A stretch of DNA of 64,000 nucleotides from Clostridium cibarium (lineage in GTDB: Bacteria; Bacillota; Clostridia; Clostridiales; Clostridiaceae): positions 1-64,000 of the forward strand of contig NZ_JACSRA010000023.1 in assembly GCF_014836335.1 (NCBI RefSeq). Reading direction: 5' to 3'. Below are positions 36,246 through 44,665 of this stretch, piece by piece. Positions within the stretch are counted from its first letter, which is position 1. Each line of letters begins with the position of its first letter. The notes under the pieces are model-generated. The model did no database searches. It worked only from the letters and a program-made list of their open reading frames with translations, and was not told the origin of the DNA. The translations under genes were made by a program, and so were the position numbers.

Positions 36246-37574
36246 TTATATTAAATATTGAATAAATATTGTTGCAAGTCCTAAAAAGAAGAAAAATCCT
36301 AAAACATCAGTAACTGTTGTAACAAAAATTGCTGAAGCTAATGCTGGATCTATTTTTAACTTTTTTAAAATAACTGGTATTAAAAAACCAGACATTGTTG
36401 CAAAGGCCATGTTAAGAATCATAGCAATTCCAATTACAATGCCAAAAACAACATTTCTTTCCCAGAAATAACCTAATAATGCTATAACAGCTCCAAGAGC
36501 AATGCCTGTAAATATACCTACAAATAATTCCTTAATAAATATTCGTTTTGCATTTTCACCTGTTAACTCTCCAAGAGCAATACCACGAACTACTATTGTT
36601 AAAGATTGGGTACCTGCATTTCCACCCATTCCTGTAACTATTGGCATAAATGTAGCTAATGTTACTACTTGACTTATTGTTCCTTCAAACATCCCAACTA
36701 CTGCTGCGGCAAGTATTGCAGTTAATAAATTTACAAATAACCATGGTAATCTACTATTTATCGAATTTTTTAGCGATCCATCTATTTTTTCTTCTCTATC
36801 AACTCCACCAAGACGATGAATGTCTTCTGTAGATTCTTCTTTTATTATTTCAATAATATCATCTGCAGTAACTATTCCAAGTAACTTGTTTTTTTCATCT
36901 ATTACTGGCATAGTTAAAAATCCATACTTTTCAAACTTGTTAGCTACTTCTTCCTGGTCAATATCATATTTTACTGATATAACATTAGTGTTTGTTATAT
37001 CTGATATTTTAGTCTCAAAATCTGAACTAACTAAATCTCTTAAAGATAAAACACCTTTTAATATTTCATTTTTATCTGTTACATATAGATAATATGCACT
37101 TTCAGCCTCTGGCGCTACTTTCTGCAAATATTTTAATGTGTCCTTTACAGTTTTATTCTCTCTAATTGAGATAAATTCTGTAGCCATGATACCACCAGCG
37201 GTATCTTTTTCATAGGTTAAAAGCTTACTTACGTCCTTTCTATCCTCTGCATTCATCTTTTCAAATATATGCATAGATTCTTCCTCGTCTAAAGTACCTA
37301 CAAGATCAGTTAATTCATCTGAAGACATTTCTTCAATAATTTTTCTTTGCTTATTTTCAGAAAAAACTTTTAAGATTTCATACTTCTCTTCATCATCTTC
37401 TTCTTCGATTATATGCGCTATCATCCAATCTGGTAATCTATTTAATATATTATAAATTTCATTTTCATTTTCATGTATTATATCTAATATGTCTGCTGGA
37501 TGTACATCTTCTATAATCTCATTTATTTCTTCATTCTTTCCATCAAGTAAAACTTTTAATAGTTCTTCTTTCAT
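36246..37574 (-). CDS. mgtE: Magnesium transporter MgtE
   Basis: A 442-residue Mg2+ channel. The N-terminal helical MgtE_N superhelix (about 1-125, with HPADILDIIHE and the LVGTLDEEE repeat), two CBS domains (about 130-250) that gate the pore by binding Mg2+, and five membrane helices from about 275 to the end with the conserved MPIVTGMGGNAGTQS pore motif are all visible. A strong AAGGAGG site precedes the ATG. An M-box riboswitch with an intrinsic terminator lies upstream, so expression falls when Mg2+ is high; a 33-codon leader ORF lies between them. Confidence 0.97.
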   Translation of the reverse strand: MKEELLKVLLDGKNEEINEIIEDVHPADILDIIHENENEIYNILNRLPDWMIAHIIEEEDDEEKYEILKVFSENKQRKIIEEMSSDELTDLVGTLDEEESMHIFEKMNAEDRKDVSKLLTYEKDTAGGIMATEFISIRENKTVKDTLKYLQKVAPEAESAYYLYVTDKNEILKGVLSLRDLVSSDFETKISDITNTNVISVKYDIDQEEVANKFEKYGFLTMPVIDEKNKLLGIVTADDIIEIIKEESTEDIHRLGGVDREEKIDGSLKNSINSRLPWLFVNLLTAILAAAVVGMFEGTISQVVTLATFMPIVTGMGGNAGTQSLTIVVRGIALGELTGENAKRIFIKELFVGIFTGIALGAVIALLGYFWERNVVFGIVIGIAMILNMAFATMSGFLIPVILKKLKIDPALASAIFVTTVTDVLGFFFFLGLATIFIQYLI

Positions 37575-37592
37575 TTTACATACCTCCTTGAT

Positions 37593-37694
37593 TTAGAGAT
37601 AGATAAAACATATATTAAGCGTATAAATTTCATCTTCCTCTAATATTTTGTATTCATTTTTCCTTCTCAGACTACTACTAGGGTCCAAGTCCAT
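37593..37694 (-). CDS. Candidate 33-residue mgtE leader peptide
   Basis: An unannotated short ORF located after the M-box terminator and 18 bp before the mgtE start. It starts at an ATG preceded by AAAGGTGG with about 8-bp spacing and begins MDLDPSSSLRRKNEY, then an acidic stretch and a hydrophobic end. The acidic/Pro N-terminus followed by Arg-Arg recalls MgtL, the leader of the enterobacterial mgtA Mg2+ transporter (MEPDPTPLPRRR...), whose translation senses Mg2+. Homology is unlikely; convergence of mechanism is the hypothesis. What is seen is the ORF, its ribosome binding site and its position; translation is not shown. Confidence 0.45.
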   Translation of the reverse strand: MDLDPSSSLRRKNEYKILEEDEIYTLNICFIYL

Positions 37695-37726
37695 TTACAC
37701 CACCACCTTTTCTTTACTTACAGAAT

Positions 37727-37917
37727 AAAAAAGACTTTTTAAGCTCTACCCTAAAAAGTCTAATATATCTTCTTTTATGTAGAGCTTTAGCACTATAAAG
37801 CTTTGACTTAAGCCAGCTACGTTAAAAATCACCTTTGCGATGATTTTTGTTAACCCATTGGAATCTCTCGATTTTTCTGGGTAGTAGCGTATATCTTTAT
37901 AGGAGCCTCACCTAACA
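37727..37917 (-). ncRNA. M-box magnesium riboswitch (ykoK leader)
   Basis: The minus strand reads GTTAGGTGAGGCTCCTATAA, then ATACGCTACTACCCAGAAAAA, then GAGAGATTCCAATGGGTTAA, the M-box signature blocks that bind several Mg2+ ions. It ends in an intrinsic terminator (37727-37761; AGACTTTTTA / TAAAAAGTCT then T-run). An antiterminator is visible: AAGCTCTAC (plus-strand position 37779-37787) can pair with GTAGAGCTT in the terminator loop (37741-37749). High Mg2+ should favour termination. Control of mgtE follows from position. Confidence 0.95.
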
Positions 37918-37939
37918 AATTATTTTTTTGTCCTTATAT

Positions 37940-37968
37940 ATAATATTCTTTTAGTTTAAATTGGTCAA
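37940..37968 (-). promoter_or_regulatory. Promoter of the M-box/mgtE transcript
   Basis: TTGACC, 17 bp, TATTAT on the minus strand, about 25 bp before the M-box starts. Confidence 0.75.
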
Positions 37969-38054
37969 TGAATTTACGTATATAGAATATTAAAAATAAA
38001 TTAAGATTATCTTAAAGTAGAAATTAATTTATCTTCTAGTTTTAATATCTAACT

Positions 38055-38095
38055 AAAAAAAGATACTATCATTATTAAATGACAGTATCTTTTTA
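38055..38095 (-). terminator. Terminator after the 146-codon membrane-anchored gene
   Basis: AAAGATACTATCAT pairs with ATGACAGTATCTTT (one G-U), with T-runs on both strands. Confidence 0.85.
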
Positions 38096-38536
38096 CTACT
38101 TTCTCTTATGCCTCTTATATAGTAAAACGCCAATACCAATAGCTGCTATAGTAGCAACTGCAGTGCCAAGTTGTGCTCGGAAAAAGAAATCTTTATAATG
38201 ATCATAAACTCTAACGTCGTAACTATCTTCATCAATAAAGTCATTTGCTTTTTCAAGTCTTCTAGCAACATAATATGCTTTTACGAACCTTTCTTTAGAA
38301 AAATTACTATCTAATCCTTCTTTCAATTTTTCCAGATATTCCTTAGTAAACTTCTTTGAATCAGGCAAGAATTCTTCATTATTATGTTCTTCAAAAACAT
38401 TATAAGATTCTGCTAAATCTAAGGCTTCTTTAAAAACTTCACCTGGGTAATTTCGATTAATTAGTTCATCTCTTAGTATTCGTCTTGCTTTTTCTAAATT
38501 ATTATCACTTATGGCCATTTTTAGATTCTCAATCAT
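38096..38536 (-). CDS. Hypothetical protein with C-terminal membrane anchor
   Basis: A 146-residue protein I do not recognise. The first 115 residues are soluble, charged and helical (MIENLKMAISDNNLEKARRILRD..., like short helical repeats), and residues about 124-141 are one transmembrane segment (TAVATIAAIGIGVLLY) followed by a basic tail KRHKRK. This is the layout of a tail-anchored protein with its soluble part in the cytosol. A GAGGAAATG start context supports the ATG. Monocistronic; no functional clue from its neighbours. Confidence 0.65.
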   Translation of the reverse strand: MIENLKMAISDNNLEKARRILRDELINRNYPGEVFKEALDLAESYNVFEEHNNEEFLPDSKKFTKEYLEKLKEGLDSNFSKERFVKAYYVARRLEKANDFIDEDSYDVRVYDHYKDFFFRAQLGTAVATIAAIGIGVLLYKRHKRK

Positions 38537-38676
38537 TTCCTCGCCTCCTACTATTTGCTTTAGTTTAATTTTACCATTAAAAACTAGTAAAATAAACCCA
38601 ATTATACTTTTTTTAAGAAAATTTTAAGCATTTTTGCTGAATAGTTGGATATTATTGCAGGCAAGCAAGTCATATA

Positions 38677-39546
38677 TTAAGAATTAACAAATTCTCCTCC
38701 GTTTACATGTATCGCTTCTCCAGTTATAAATGATGCCCCTTGGCTAGCTAAGAAAACATAAGCCTCTGCTAGTTCAACTGGTTGTGCTGCTCTTTTAAAT
38801 GCTGTTTTGGAGCCGAATTCTTGTACATCTGAAGAAGGCATGGTGGAAGGGATTAAAGGAGTCCATACTGGACCTGGAGCTACAGCATTTACACGAATAT
38901 TCTTAGGAGCTAAATTCTTAGCTAAGGATCTTGTTAAAGATACCAATGCACCTTTTGTTGATGAGTAATCAATTAAAGTTTCATTACCTTGATAAGCTGT
39001 AACAGAAGTTGTAATTATTATAGAAGAACCTTCTTTTAAATGTTTAATGCAATTTTTTATCATAAAAATAGATCCATAAACATTTGTTCTAAAAGTTTTG
39101 TCTAGCTGTTCATATGTAATCTCTTCTATGCTATTTGCTGTATGCTGTTCTGCCGAATTACATACTAGAATATCTATTTTTGAAAAAGAACTTATTACTG
39201 TATTAATAATACTCTGACAAAAAGTTTCATCACCAATATCACCTTTTATTAATAACGCAGTTCCTCCATTATTTTCAACTATTTTCTTTGTTTCCTCAGC
39301 ATCCTGATCTTCATTCAAATATACTATTGCAACTTTTGCACCTTCTCTCGCATAAGCTATTGACACTGCTCTCCCAATTCCACTATCACCGCCAGTAATA
39401 ACAGCTACTTTATCTTTTAATCTATTAGCATCAAATGTATATTCCCCTTGTTCAAATATAGGAACTGGATTCATTTTACTTTCTATTCCAGGTTGTGTAT
39501 CTTGCGTTTGAGGAGTAAAATTCTTTGGAAAAGTCTTTTCAATCAT
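38677..39546 (-). CDS. SDR-family oxidoreductase (general stress protein 39-like)
   Basis: A 289-residue NAD(P)-dependent short-chain dehydrogenase. An N-terminal extension of about 40 residues (FPPQ/TQPGIESKM-type, as in the YhdF/YhxC/GSP39 group) precedes the Rossmann motif TGGDSGIGRA (51-60); the catalytic residues are Ser181, Tyr194 and Lys198 (YSSTK). The length and the QPGIE...MNP motif fit the stress-induced SDR group of Gram-positive bacteria. Substrate unknown. Single gene; an upstream terminator separates it from rpiR. Confidence 0.9.
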   Translation of the reverse strand: MIEKTFPKNFTPQTQDTQPGIESKMNPVPIFEQGEYTFDANRLKDKVAVITGGDSGIGRAVSIAYAREGAKVAIVYLNEDQDAEETKKIVENNGGTALLIKGDIGDETFCQSIINTVISSFSKIDILVCNSAEQHTANSIEEITYEQLDKTFRTNVYGSIFMIKNCIKHLKEGSSIIITTSVTAYQGNETLIDYSSTKGALVSLTRSLAKNLAPKNIRVNAVAPGPVWTPLIPSTMPSSDVQEFGSKTAFKRAAQPVELAEAYVFLASQGASFITGEAIHVNGGEFVNS

Positions 39547-39610
39547 AACATCATCTCCTTAATAATACTTCCTCATTATTATGTGTATATACTAAAATAA
39601 TTATAGTTAT

Positions 39611-39657
39611 AAAAAATAATGGACAATTAGTAATTATTCTAATTACTAGTTGTCCAT
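39611..39657 (-). terminator. Terminator after the RpiR regulator
   Basis: An 18-bp stem (ATGGACAATTAGTAATTA with its complement, one G-U) and a 3-nt loop, followed on the minus strand by TATTTTTTAT. Confidence 0.9.
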
Positions 39658-39661
39658 AGAT

Positions 39662-40558
39662 TTAATCCTCAAGAATATTTTTATTATTATATGAATAAAC
39701 ATTATAATCTTGCCATATTGTTTCTAAGTTAGTAAATATATCTGAAATGTTTTCTTTTTCTCTCATTCCAACTGCAATGATTAGTGCATTAATTACAGAT
39801 AAAGGAGCAACTAAAGAATCAACAAATGATGCCATATTACTCTGAGCAATTAATGTAAAATCAGCTTTTGCTGCTAACGGAGATAATAAGCTATCAGTGA
39901 TAGCAAGAACTTCTGCTTTCCTCTTCTTTGCAAAATCTAAAACATCAATAGTTTTAGTTGCATACCTAGGGAATCCAATTCCTATTACTAAATCACCTTC
40001 TGACACGTTTATCATTTGTTCAAATATATCAGAAATTCCATAACTAACAATTCTAACATTCTGTAAAATTATATTTAAATAAAAACCTAAAAACTCAGCC
40101 AAAGTAGTAGAACTTCTTAACCCAATTATATATATTGTTTTTGCTTTAAAAATAGAGTTTAGCACTTCATCAAAAGTATAAGGATTAATTTTTTCAAGAG
40201 TTGCTCTGATATTTTCCATATCTGCTTTTAGAACACCTTTAAGTGCATCACCTGTTGAAATAAAATCCTTAGAAAGTTCAAGTCTTTGTACTGTTGTTAA
40301 TTTATTTTTAATAAGCTCCTGTAATGCTTTTTGAAGCTTTGGATAACCTGAGAACCCAAGTTCATTAGAAAACCTTACTACTGTTGATTCAGAAACCCCT
40401 ACAGAATCTCCAAGCTTAGCTGCTGTCATAAATGCAGCCTTATCATAATTTTTCAGAATATATTCTGCTATAAGTTTTTGCCCCTTACTTAACCTTTGAA
40501 ACTTAATTTGAATAATCCTCATTAAGTCCTTAACTTGATTGTTTACCTCGTTATCCAT
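39662..40558 (-). CDS. MurR/RpiR family transcriptional regulator
   Basis: A 298-residue regulator with an N-terminal HTH_6 domain (about 10-90; TAAKLGDSVGVSESTVVRFSNELGFSGYPKLQ) and a C-terminal SIS sugar-phosphate-binding domain (about 130-270; IYIIGLRSSTTLAEFLG, VIGIGFPRYATKTIDVL). The family senses phosphosugars and controls sugar or amino-sugar use. No sugar operon lies next to it, so the target is unknown. AGGGTGA precedes the ATG. Repeated TGCAATTT-type sequences upstream could be autoregulatory sites. Confidence 0.92.
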   Translation of the reverse strand: MDNEVNNQVKDLMRIIQIKFQRLSKGQKLIAEYILKNYDKAAFMTAAKLGDSVGVSESTVVRFSNELGFSGYPKLQKALQELIKNKLTTVQRLELSKDFISTGDALKGVLKADMENIRATLEKINPYTFDEVLNSIFKAKTIYIIGLRSSTTLAEFLGFYLNIILQNVRIVSYGISDIFEQMINVSEGDLVIGIGFPRYATKTIDVLDFAKKRKAEVLAITDSLLSPLAAKADFTLIAQSNMASFVDSLVAPLSVINALIIAVGMREKENISDIFTNLETIWQDYNVYSYNNKNILED

Positions 40559-40620
40559 TAAATATTCACCCTATCACGCATTAAATTTTTATAACATTTG
40601 CAATTTAATTCTACCACCTT

Positions 40621-40651
40621 ATGCAATTTTATTCAATAATAAAAATTGTAT
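40621..40651. promoter_or_regulatory. Inverted repeat upstream of the RpiR gene
   Basis: ATGCAATTTT at 40621-40630 and AAAATTGTAT at 40642-40651 (one mismatch). A further copy, TTGCAATTTAAT, lies about 20 bp closer to the gene. It may be an RpiR operator or part of the end of the next gene's transcript. Confidence 0.35.
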
Positions 40652-40679
40652 AATTATTCACACAAAAATTGTTTACCAT

Positions 40680-41222
40680 CTATTTCTTTTCAACTATAAC
40701 AAGCTTTGGAGGGTTATTAGTCCTATTTAAATAACTATGCACCATTACTCCATACTTGGACTTAGGTAACCTTTGAAGATATTCTAAAATGCAAGTTTCT
40801 TCTTTCTTTCCTTCATTATGCCCTGTATATATTGATATTGCAATAATTCCTCCAGAGGATAACAATTTTAAACCTTTCTTTATACTTTCTAATGATGTAT
40901 TATGCTCAGTTGTAATGTTTTTATCCCCTCCAGGTAAAAATCCTAAATTATATATGATACAATTTACCTCTTCCTTTACATATTCATTTAATAAGTGATG
41001 AGAATCATTAATTACACTAACATTACTCTTTTCTTTCATTATATAATTCTCACATGCACTTTTTTGAATATCAAAGGCATATACTTTATTAAAATGTTCA
41101 GATAGAAAGTCTGTATCATATCCATTTCCCAAAGTTCCATCTATTGCAACCAGCTTATTTTCTAAAAATTCTTTTATTATGTAGTGAGCCAATACGCTAA
41201 TGTCGCCTACGTACTTATACAT
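40680..41222 (-). CDS. mnmM: MnmM/YtqB-like tRNA methyltransferase
   Basis: A 180-residue class I SAM-dependent methyltransferase of the YtqB (rRNA_methylase, PF06962) family. The SAM-binding motif is AIDGTLGNGYDTDFLSE (about 26-42), and the diagnostic NLGFLPGGDK follows (about 91-100), with YTGHNEGKKE further on. B. subtilis YtqB was shown to be MnmM, which methylates nm5s2U34 of tRNA to mnm5s2U; applying that here is by family. Monocistronic on context; the ATG is preceded by AAAGGGGG. Confidence 0.85.
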   Translation of the reverse strand: MYKYVGDISVLAHYIIKEFLENKLVAIDGTLGNGYDTDFLSEHFNKVYAFDIQKSACENYIMKEKSNVSVINDSHHLLNEYVKEEVNCIIYNLGFLPGGDKNITTEHNTSLESIKKGLKLLSSGGIIAISIYTGHNEGKKEETCILEYLQRLPKSKYGVMVHSYLNRTNNPPKLVIVEKK

Positions 41223-41242
41223 TTAATCCCCCTTTATAAAGA

Positions 41243-41298
41243 AAAAACTTTTTCAAACATTATTGCATAGGAAATCAATAATTTGAAAAAGTTCTTTT
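41243..41298 (-). terminator. Terminator after the 60-codon coiled-coil gene
   Basis: AACTTTTTCAAA...ATTATTG pairs with CAATAAT...TTGAAAAAGTT with a 2-nt bulge; T-runs follow on both strands, so it may also end the methyltransferase leader region. Confidence 0.75.
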
Positions 41299-41310
41299 AA
41301 TTTAATTCTA

Positions 41311-41493
41311 TTATACTTCTTTGCTTTTTAAAAAATCTTTTAATTCATGCAATTCTTTATCAACTCTATCAATTTTAGCATCATATAATTTTATATCTGT
41401 TTCTGATTTTGATTTTTCTTTACTATCCATTAAAAATTCTAGTTGAGAACATAGTTGCGCAAATTCCAAACATAGATCATAATATGTTTTCAT
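41311..41493 (-). CDS. Small coiled-coil protein, unknown function
   Basis: A 60-residue all-helical protein, rich in Lys, Glu and Asp, with a heptad-like pattern through most of its length (YDAKIDRVDKELHELKDFL). No membrane segment, no named domain. The open frame starts at 41508 on an ATG within the GGGAGGG ribosome binding site; the properly spaced ATG is 41493. It has its own terminator. Perhaps a small protein partner; no evidence for what. Confidence 0.65.
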   Translation of the reverse strand: MKTYYDLCLEFAQLCSQLEFLMDSKEKSKSETDIKLYDAKIDRVDKELHELKDFLKSKEV

Positions 41494-41619
41494 AACAGAC
41501 CCTCCCAATAATTGATATTAGTAATAAATTCACTTACTAGTACAATTATACACCCCTTAACAACATACGTCTCCAATTTCTAATACAAATATATTTGTAC
41601 ATTATAACAAAATTAAGAA

Positions 41620-42330
41620 TCATAAATTATTTATATAATTTAGTTCTTCTATTGTTAAATTTCTATATCTCCCTTTTTCTAAATTTCCAAGTTTAATTTC
41701 TCCAATAGATACTCTCTTTAGTGAGATTACATCATGTTTTAATGCTGAACACATTTTTCTTATCTGCCTATTCTTTCCTTCATGAATCCCTATCTTGACT
41801 GTACTCTTTCCATCACTGAATTTAAGTAGTTCTATATTTGCAGGAGCTGTAATATAGCCACCTATATCTATACCTTTCTCAAATCTTTCAAGTTCATTTT
41901 TTCTAAACTCCCCTTTAACTGTGGCAATATATTCTTTAACAATTTTCACTCTTGGATGGATTATTTTATTATAGATCTCTCCATCATTAGTTAATAATAA
42001 TAGTCCTGAACTATCATAATCTAATCTACCTATAGGATAAATTCTTTCATCAACATCTATTATATCTAATACGGTTTGTCTATTTTTTTCATCCTTAACT
42101 GATGTTATGTAACCCTCTGGTTTATTTAGCATTATATACAATTTCTTTTCTTCTGGTAAAATAATTTCTTCATCATATTCTACTTTATCAATGGCTTCAT
42201 TAACTTTTATACCTAATTTATCTATAATTATTCCATTAACCTTAACTTTTCCTTCTAAAATGAGTTCTTCACACTTTCTTCTAGAAGCAACTCCGCATCT
42301 TGCCATATACTTTTGTAGTCTTTCTTCCAT
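41620..42330 (-). CDS. RluB/RsuA-family rRNA pseudouridine synthase
   Basis: A 236-residue pseudouridine synthase. An N-terminal S4 RNA-binding domain (residues 1-60; MEERLQKYMARCGVASRRKCEEL, reported in part) precedes the catalytic domain with GRLDYDSSGLLLLTNDG (catalytic Asp104) and the C-terminal IHEGKNRQIRKM. The family isomerises uridines in 16S (RsuA) or 23S (RluB/E/F) rRNA; the S4 domain and length fit RluB in clostridia. Monocistronic. Confidence 0.93.
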   Translation of the reverse strand: MEERLQKYMARCGVASRRKCEELILEGKVKVNGIIIDKLGIKVNEAIDKVEYDEEIILPEEKKLYIMLNKPEGYITSVKDEKNRQTVLDIIDVDERIYPIGRLDYDSSGLLLLTNDGEIYNKIIHPRVKIVKEYIATVKGEFRKNELERFEKGIDIGGYITAPANIELLKFSDGKSTVKIGIHEGKNRQIRKMCSALKHDVISLKRVSIGEIKLGNLEKGRYRNLTIEELNYINNL

Positions 42331-42408
42331 TAAAATATCACTCCATGATTATATTTAGTTTGATTATATCCTTCTACTTAAAAAATATCAAATATAAAAT
42401 TAAATGAG

Positions 42409-42435
42409 TAAAGGGTATCAAAATGATACCCTTTA
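42409..42435 (-). terminator. Hairpin after the Cys/Gly-rich gene
   Basis: TAAAGGGTATCA-AAA-TGATACCCTTTA, a perfect 12-bp stem with a weak T-rich tail on the minus strand, 6 bp beyond the stop. Confidence 0.75.
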
Positions 42436-42441
42436 AGTTTA

Positions 42442-42645
42442 CTAGAACCAGCCGCCTCGGAATCCTCCGAATCCACCGCAACCGAAGCCGCCAAACAATA
42501 ATAATATCCACAAAAATGGGAATCCACCGCAGTTACCAAACCCACCACAGTTGCCGAATCCACCACAATTATTAAAGCCACCACAACAATTGTTTCTGTT
42601 ATTATTGCAGCAACAGTTATTTGTTCTACAGCAACATTTTGACAT
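42442..42645 (-). CDS. Cys/Gly/Asn-rich miniprotein, probable spore-surface protein
   Basis: A 67-residue low-complexity protein: a Cys/Asn-rich head (MSKCCCRTNNCCCNNN), three NCGGF-type repeats, one hydrophobic segment (FPFLWILLLFGGF) and a Gly/Phe-rich tail. A clear AGGAG-type site before the ATG and an own terminator make it a real gene. Similar Cys/Gly-rich, single-hydrophobic-segment miniproteins of spore formers (YjcZ-like) are sporulation products, but I cannot assign a family. A longer-looking frame across the same bases on the same strand is a shadow. Confidence 0.7.
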   Translation of the reverse strand: MSKCCCRTNNCCCNNNRNNCCGGFNNCGGFGNCGGFGNCGGFPFLWILLLFGGFGCGGFGGFRGGWF

Positions 42646-42738
42646 AGTTACTCAACTCCTATTCATTAGATTACTATATTGTATTCTTAAAACAAGAGTT
42701 TTGTTCTACATACTTTAATTTAACATAAGAAACTTTAA

Positions 42739-43788
42739 CTAAATAAACTTTTTCATTAGTTTCCTAATTAATCTTTGAAAAATAGCAGCAATTACTCCAA
42801 TTCCCACAATCAATGATAAAGCTATAATGGTACCATTAATAGTTCGCACCTGGCCAAAATATATATCTTGTAAATAAACTACTGCGTACATTGAGGCTAT
42901 AATAACAGTAATGAGTAACATTATGCTAAAAGAAAAAGTCCAATAAAATATTTTCTCCACTATTTTAAAATTGAAAAATTTGTTTATATTATTTATTATA
43001 AGTTTCTTGTTTATTAACCATGTTAATAAAAAGAAAATTCCAGTAGCGAATATAATCAAAATAATAGCTAATATTTCTTCAACGTGCCCAATCATTACAA
43101 CATTTTTATAGTTTAATACATAATCACTTACTATGTGTAACATTTTTGAAATGAAAACTCCCACTTCTCCAGGAAATAAGGAATAGCCTTTAAATACATC
43201 ACTTAAGTAAAAACACATTGATAAATCTACTATAAAAACAATAGGAGTGAATATAATTAAAAAAATTGTAATTCCACTATTTGAAAACAAAGTATCCATT
43301 AATACTAAATAGCTAACAAAAGCTAGTCCGCATACAATTAACCTAATAATATCTTTAATTAGCGTAGGCAACCAACCTACTGAAATCATTAAAACTTCTC
43401 TCTCTCTATAATAGATACACAAATAAATATATATATATATTAAAGTTAAAATTGTAAGGCTTATAAGAAGAAATATAATTTGATTTTTCTTAATCTCTTC
43501 TTTGCTATATGGGCCACTTGTTAAAAACGTCAAATTATTTCTTTTATTTATTCCCGTAATTAACACATATATCATAAATAATACAAATAGTTCAACAAAT
43601 ATATAAAAAGCACTACCTCTGCTAATCCTATCACCTTCTAAAGAAGAAATTCTAAATTTCAAATAATTAATTGAATCAATAGATCCAAAATAGTTAGCTA
43701 CTGCAAAGATAATTGAGCCTAAAATCAATGCCCATTTTCCTGAATGATAGTATTGATACAATAATGCTTTATTATATAATTTCTTCAT
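42739..43788 (-). CDS. ABC transporter permease (Ytr-type operon)
   Basis: A 349-residue membrane protein with about 8-9 hydrophobic segments and no other domain, the permease of an ABC-2-like exporter. It overlaps the ATPase gene by 17 bp and follows a GntR regulator, the layout of YtrA-YtrB-YtrC operons of Firmicutes that respond to cell-wall antibiotics or stationary phase. GGAGGAGTT precedes the ATG. Substrate unknown. Confidence 0.8.
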   Translation of the reverse strand: MKKLYNKALLYQYYHSGKWALILGSIIFAVANYFGSIDSINYLKFRISSLEGDRISRGSAFYIFVELFVLFMIYVLITGINKRNNLTFLTSGPYSKEEIKKNQIIFLLISLTILTLIYIYIYLCIYYREREVLMISVGWLPTLIKDIIRLIVCGLAFVSYLVLMDTLFSNSGITIFLIIFTPIVFIVDLSMCFYLSDVFKGYSLFPGEVGVFISKMLHIVSDYVLNYKNVVMIGHVEEILAIILIIFATGIFFLLTWLINKKLIINNINKFFNFKIVEKIFYWTFSFSIMLLITVIIASMYAVVYLQDIYFGQVRTINGTIIALSLIVGIGVIAAIFQRLIRKLMKKFI

Positions 43789-44665
43789 CTAACTCCTCCT
43801 TTTCAACCTTATATATAAATATATCTTCAAGGCTTAAATCAACTTCTTCTATAAAAAGAGGCTTAAATTTCTTAATTTCGTCTATGAGATCTTCTCCAAA
43901 GTTATCAGTTATTATTGTAAAAACTCTACCTACCCTGGTCATTTTGAAAATGCCATTAAAATTTAAATCTTCTTCATAAACTGGTGAATCAAAAGCAATC
44001 TGTAATTTTTTTATCTTCTTCTTCATATCTTCTAATGTATTTTTATATGATATTTTTCCTCCATCTAAAATAGCAACATCATCGCATATTCTTTCAAGTT
44101 CGCCTAAATGATGAGAGCTTATGATTATAGTTACCTGCCTTAAAGCAACTTCATTAACTAACAACTTTAACAATTTATTCTTTAATATTGGGTCTAATCC
44201 CGATGTAGGTTCATCCATAATTAAATATTCAGTTTCTGATGCTAAAGCTACAAGTAAAGCTACTCTCATCTTCATACCTTTAGATAGCTGATAAAAATGT
44301 TTTTTTAAAGGTATATTAAATATTTTATTTAATTTATGAAACTTATTTTCATTAAAGTTTTCATAGGATAGCTTATAATATTTTAATATATCTTTAACTG
44401 TAAAGGAGGAAAAAAAGTTATTTTCATCTGCTACATAAGAAAGTTTCATTTTAATTCTAGGTGAATTATAGACATTTTCTCCATCATATAAAATCTCACC
44501 TGTACTAGGCTTATAAATACCAGTTAAACATTTAATTAAAGTTGTCTTTCCTACTCCATTTGGACCAATCAACCCATAAATTTTCCCTTTTTCTATATTT
44601 AAATTAATATTATGCAAAATTTCTTTATCATCCAACTCCAAAGAAACATTTTTAATTTCTACCAT
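43772..44665 (-). CDS. ABC transporter ATP-binding protein (Ytr-type)
   Basis: A 297-residue ATPase: Walker A GPNGVGKT (34-41), signature LSKGMKMRV near 130, Walker B EYLIMDEPTSGLDP near 152, H-loop ISSHHLGE near 185. A C-terminal extension of about 80 residues follows the core. The frame opens 8 codons earlier, but those contain the AGGAGG ribosome binding site, so the ATG at 44665 is used; it overlaps the GntR gene by 14 bp. It drives the permease directly downstream. Confidence 0.92.
   Translation of the reverse strand: MVEIKNVSLELDDKEILHNINLNIEKGKIYGLIGPNGVGKTTLIKCLTGIYKPSTGEILYDGENVYNSPRIKMKLSYVADENNFFSSFTVKDILKYYKLSYENFNENKFHKLNKIFNIPLKKHFYQLSKGMKMRVALLVALASETEYLIMDEPTSGLDPILKNKLLKLLVNEVALRQVTIIISSHHLGELERICDDVAILDGGKISYKNTLEDMKKKIKKLQIAFDSPVYEEDLNFNGIFKMTRVGRVFTIITDNFGEDLIDEIKKFKPLFIEEVDLSLEDIFIYKVEKEELDEEII

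Noticed and set aside
36820..37092. 90-codon plus-strand frame opposite mgtE
   Set aside because: Shadow of the strongly conserved mgtE CBS region on the other strand; no ribosome binding site.
42378..42584. 68-codon frame on the minus strand rich in Val, Ser and Ala, overlapping the Cys/Gly-rich gene
   Set aside because: It is an out-of-frame reading of the repetitive Gly/Cys codons, has no ribosome binding site of its own and runs through the real gene's terminator.
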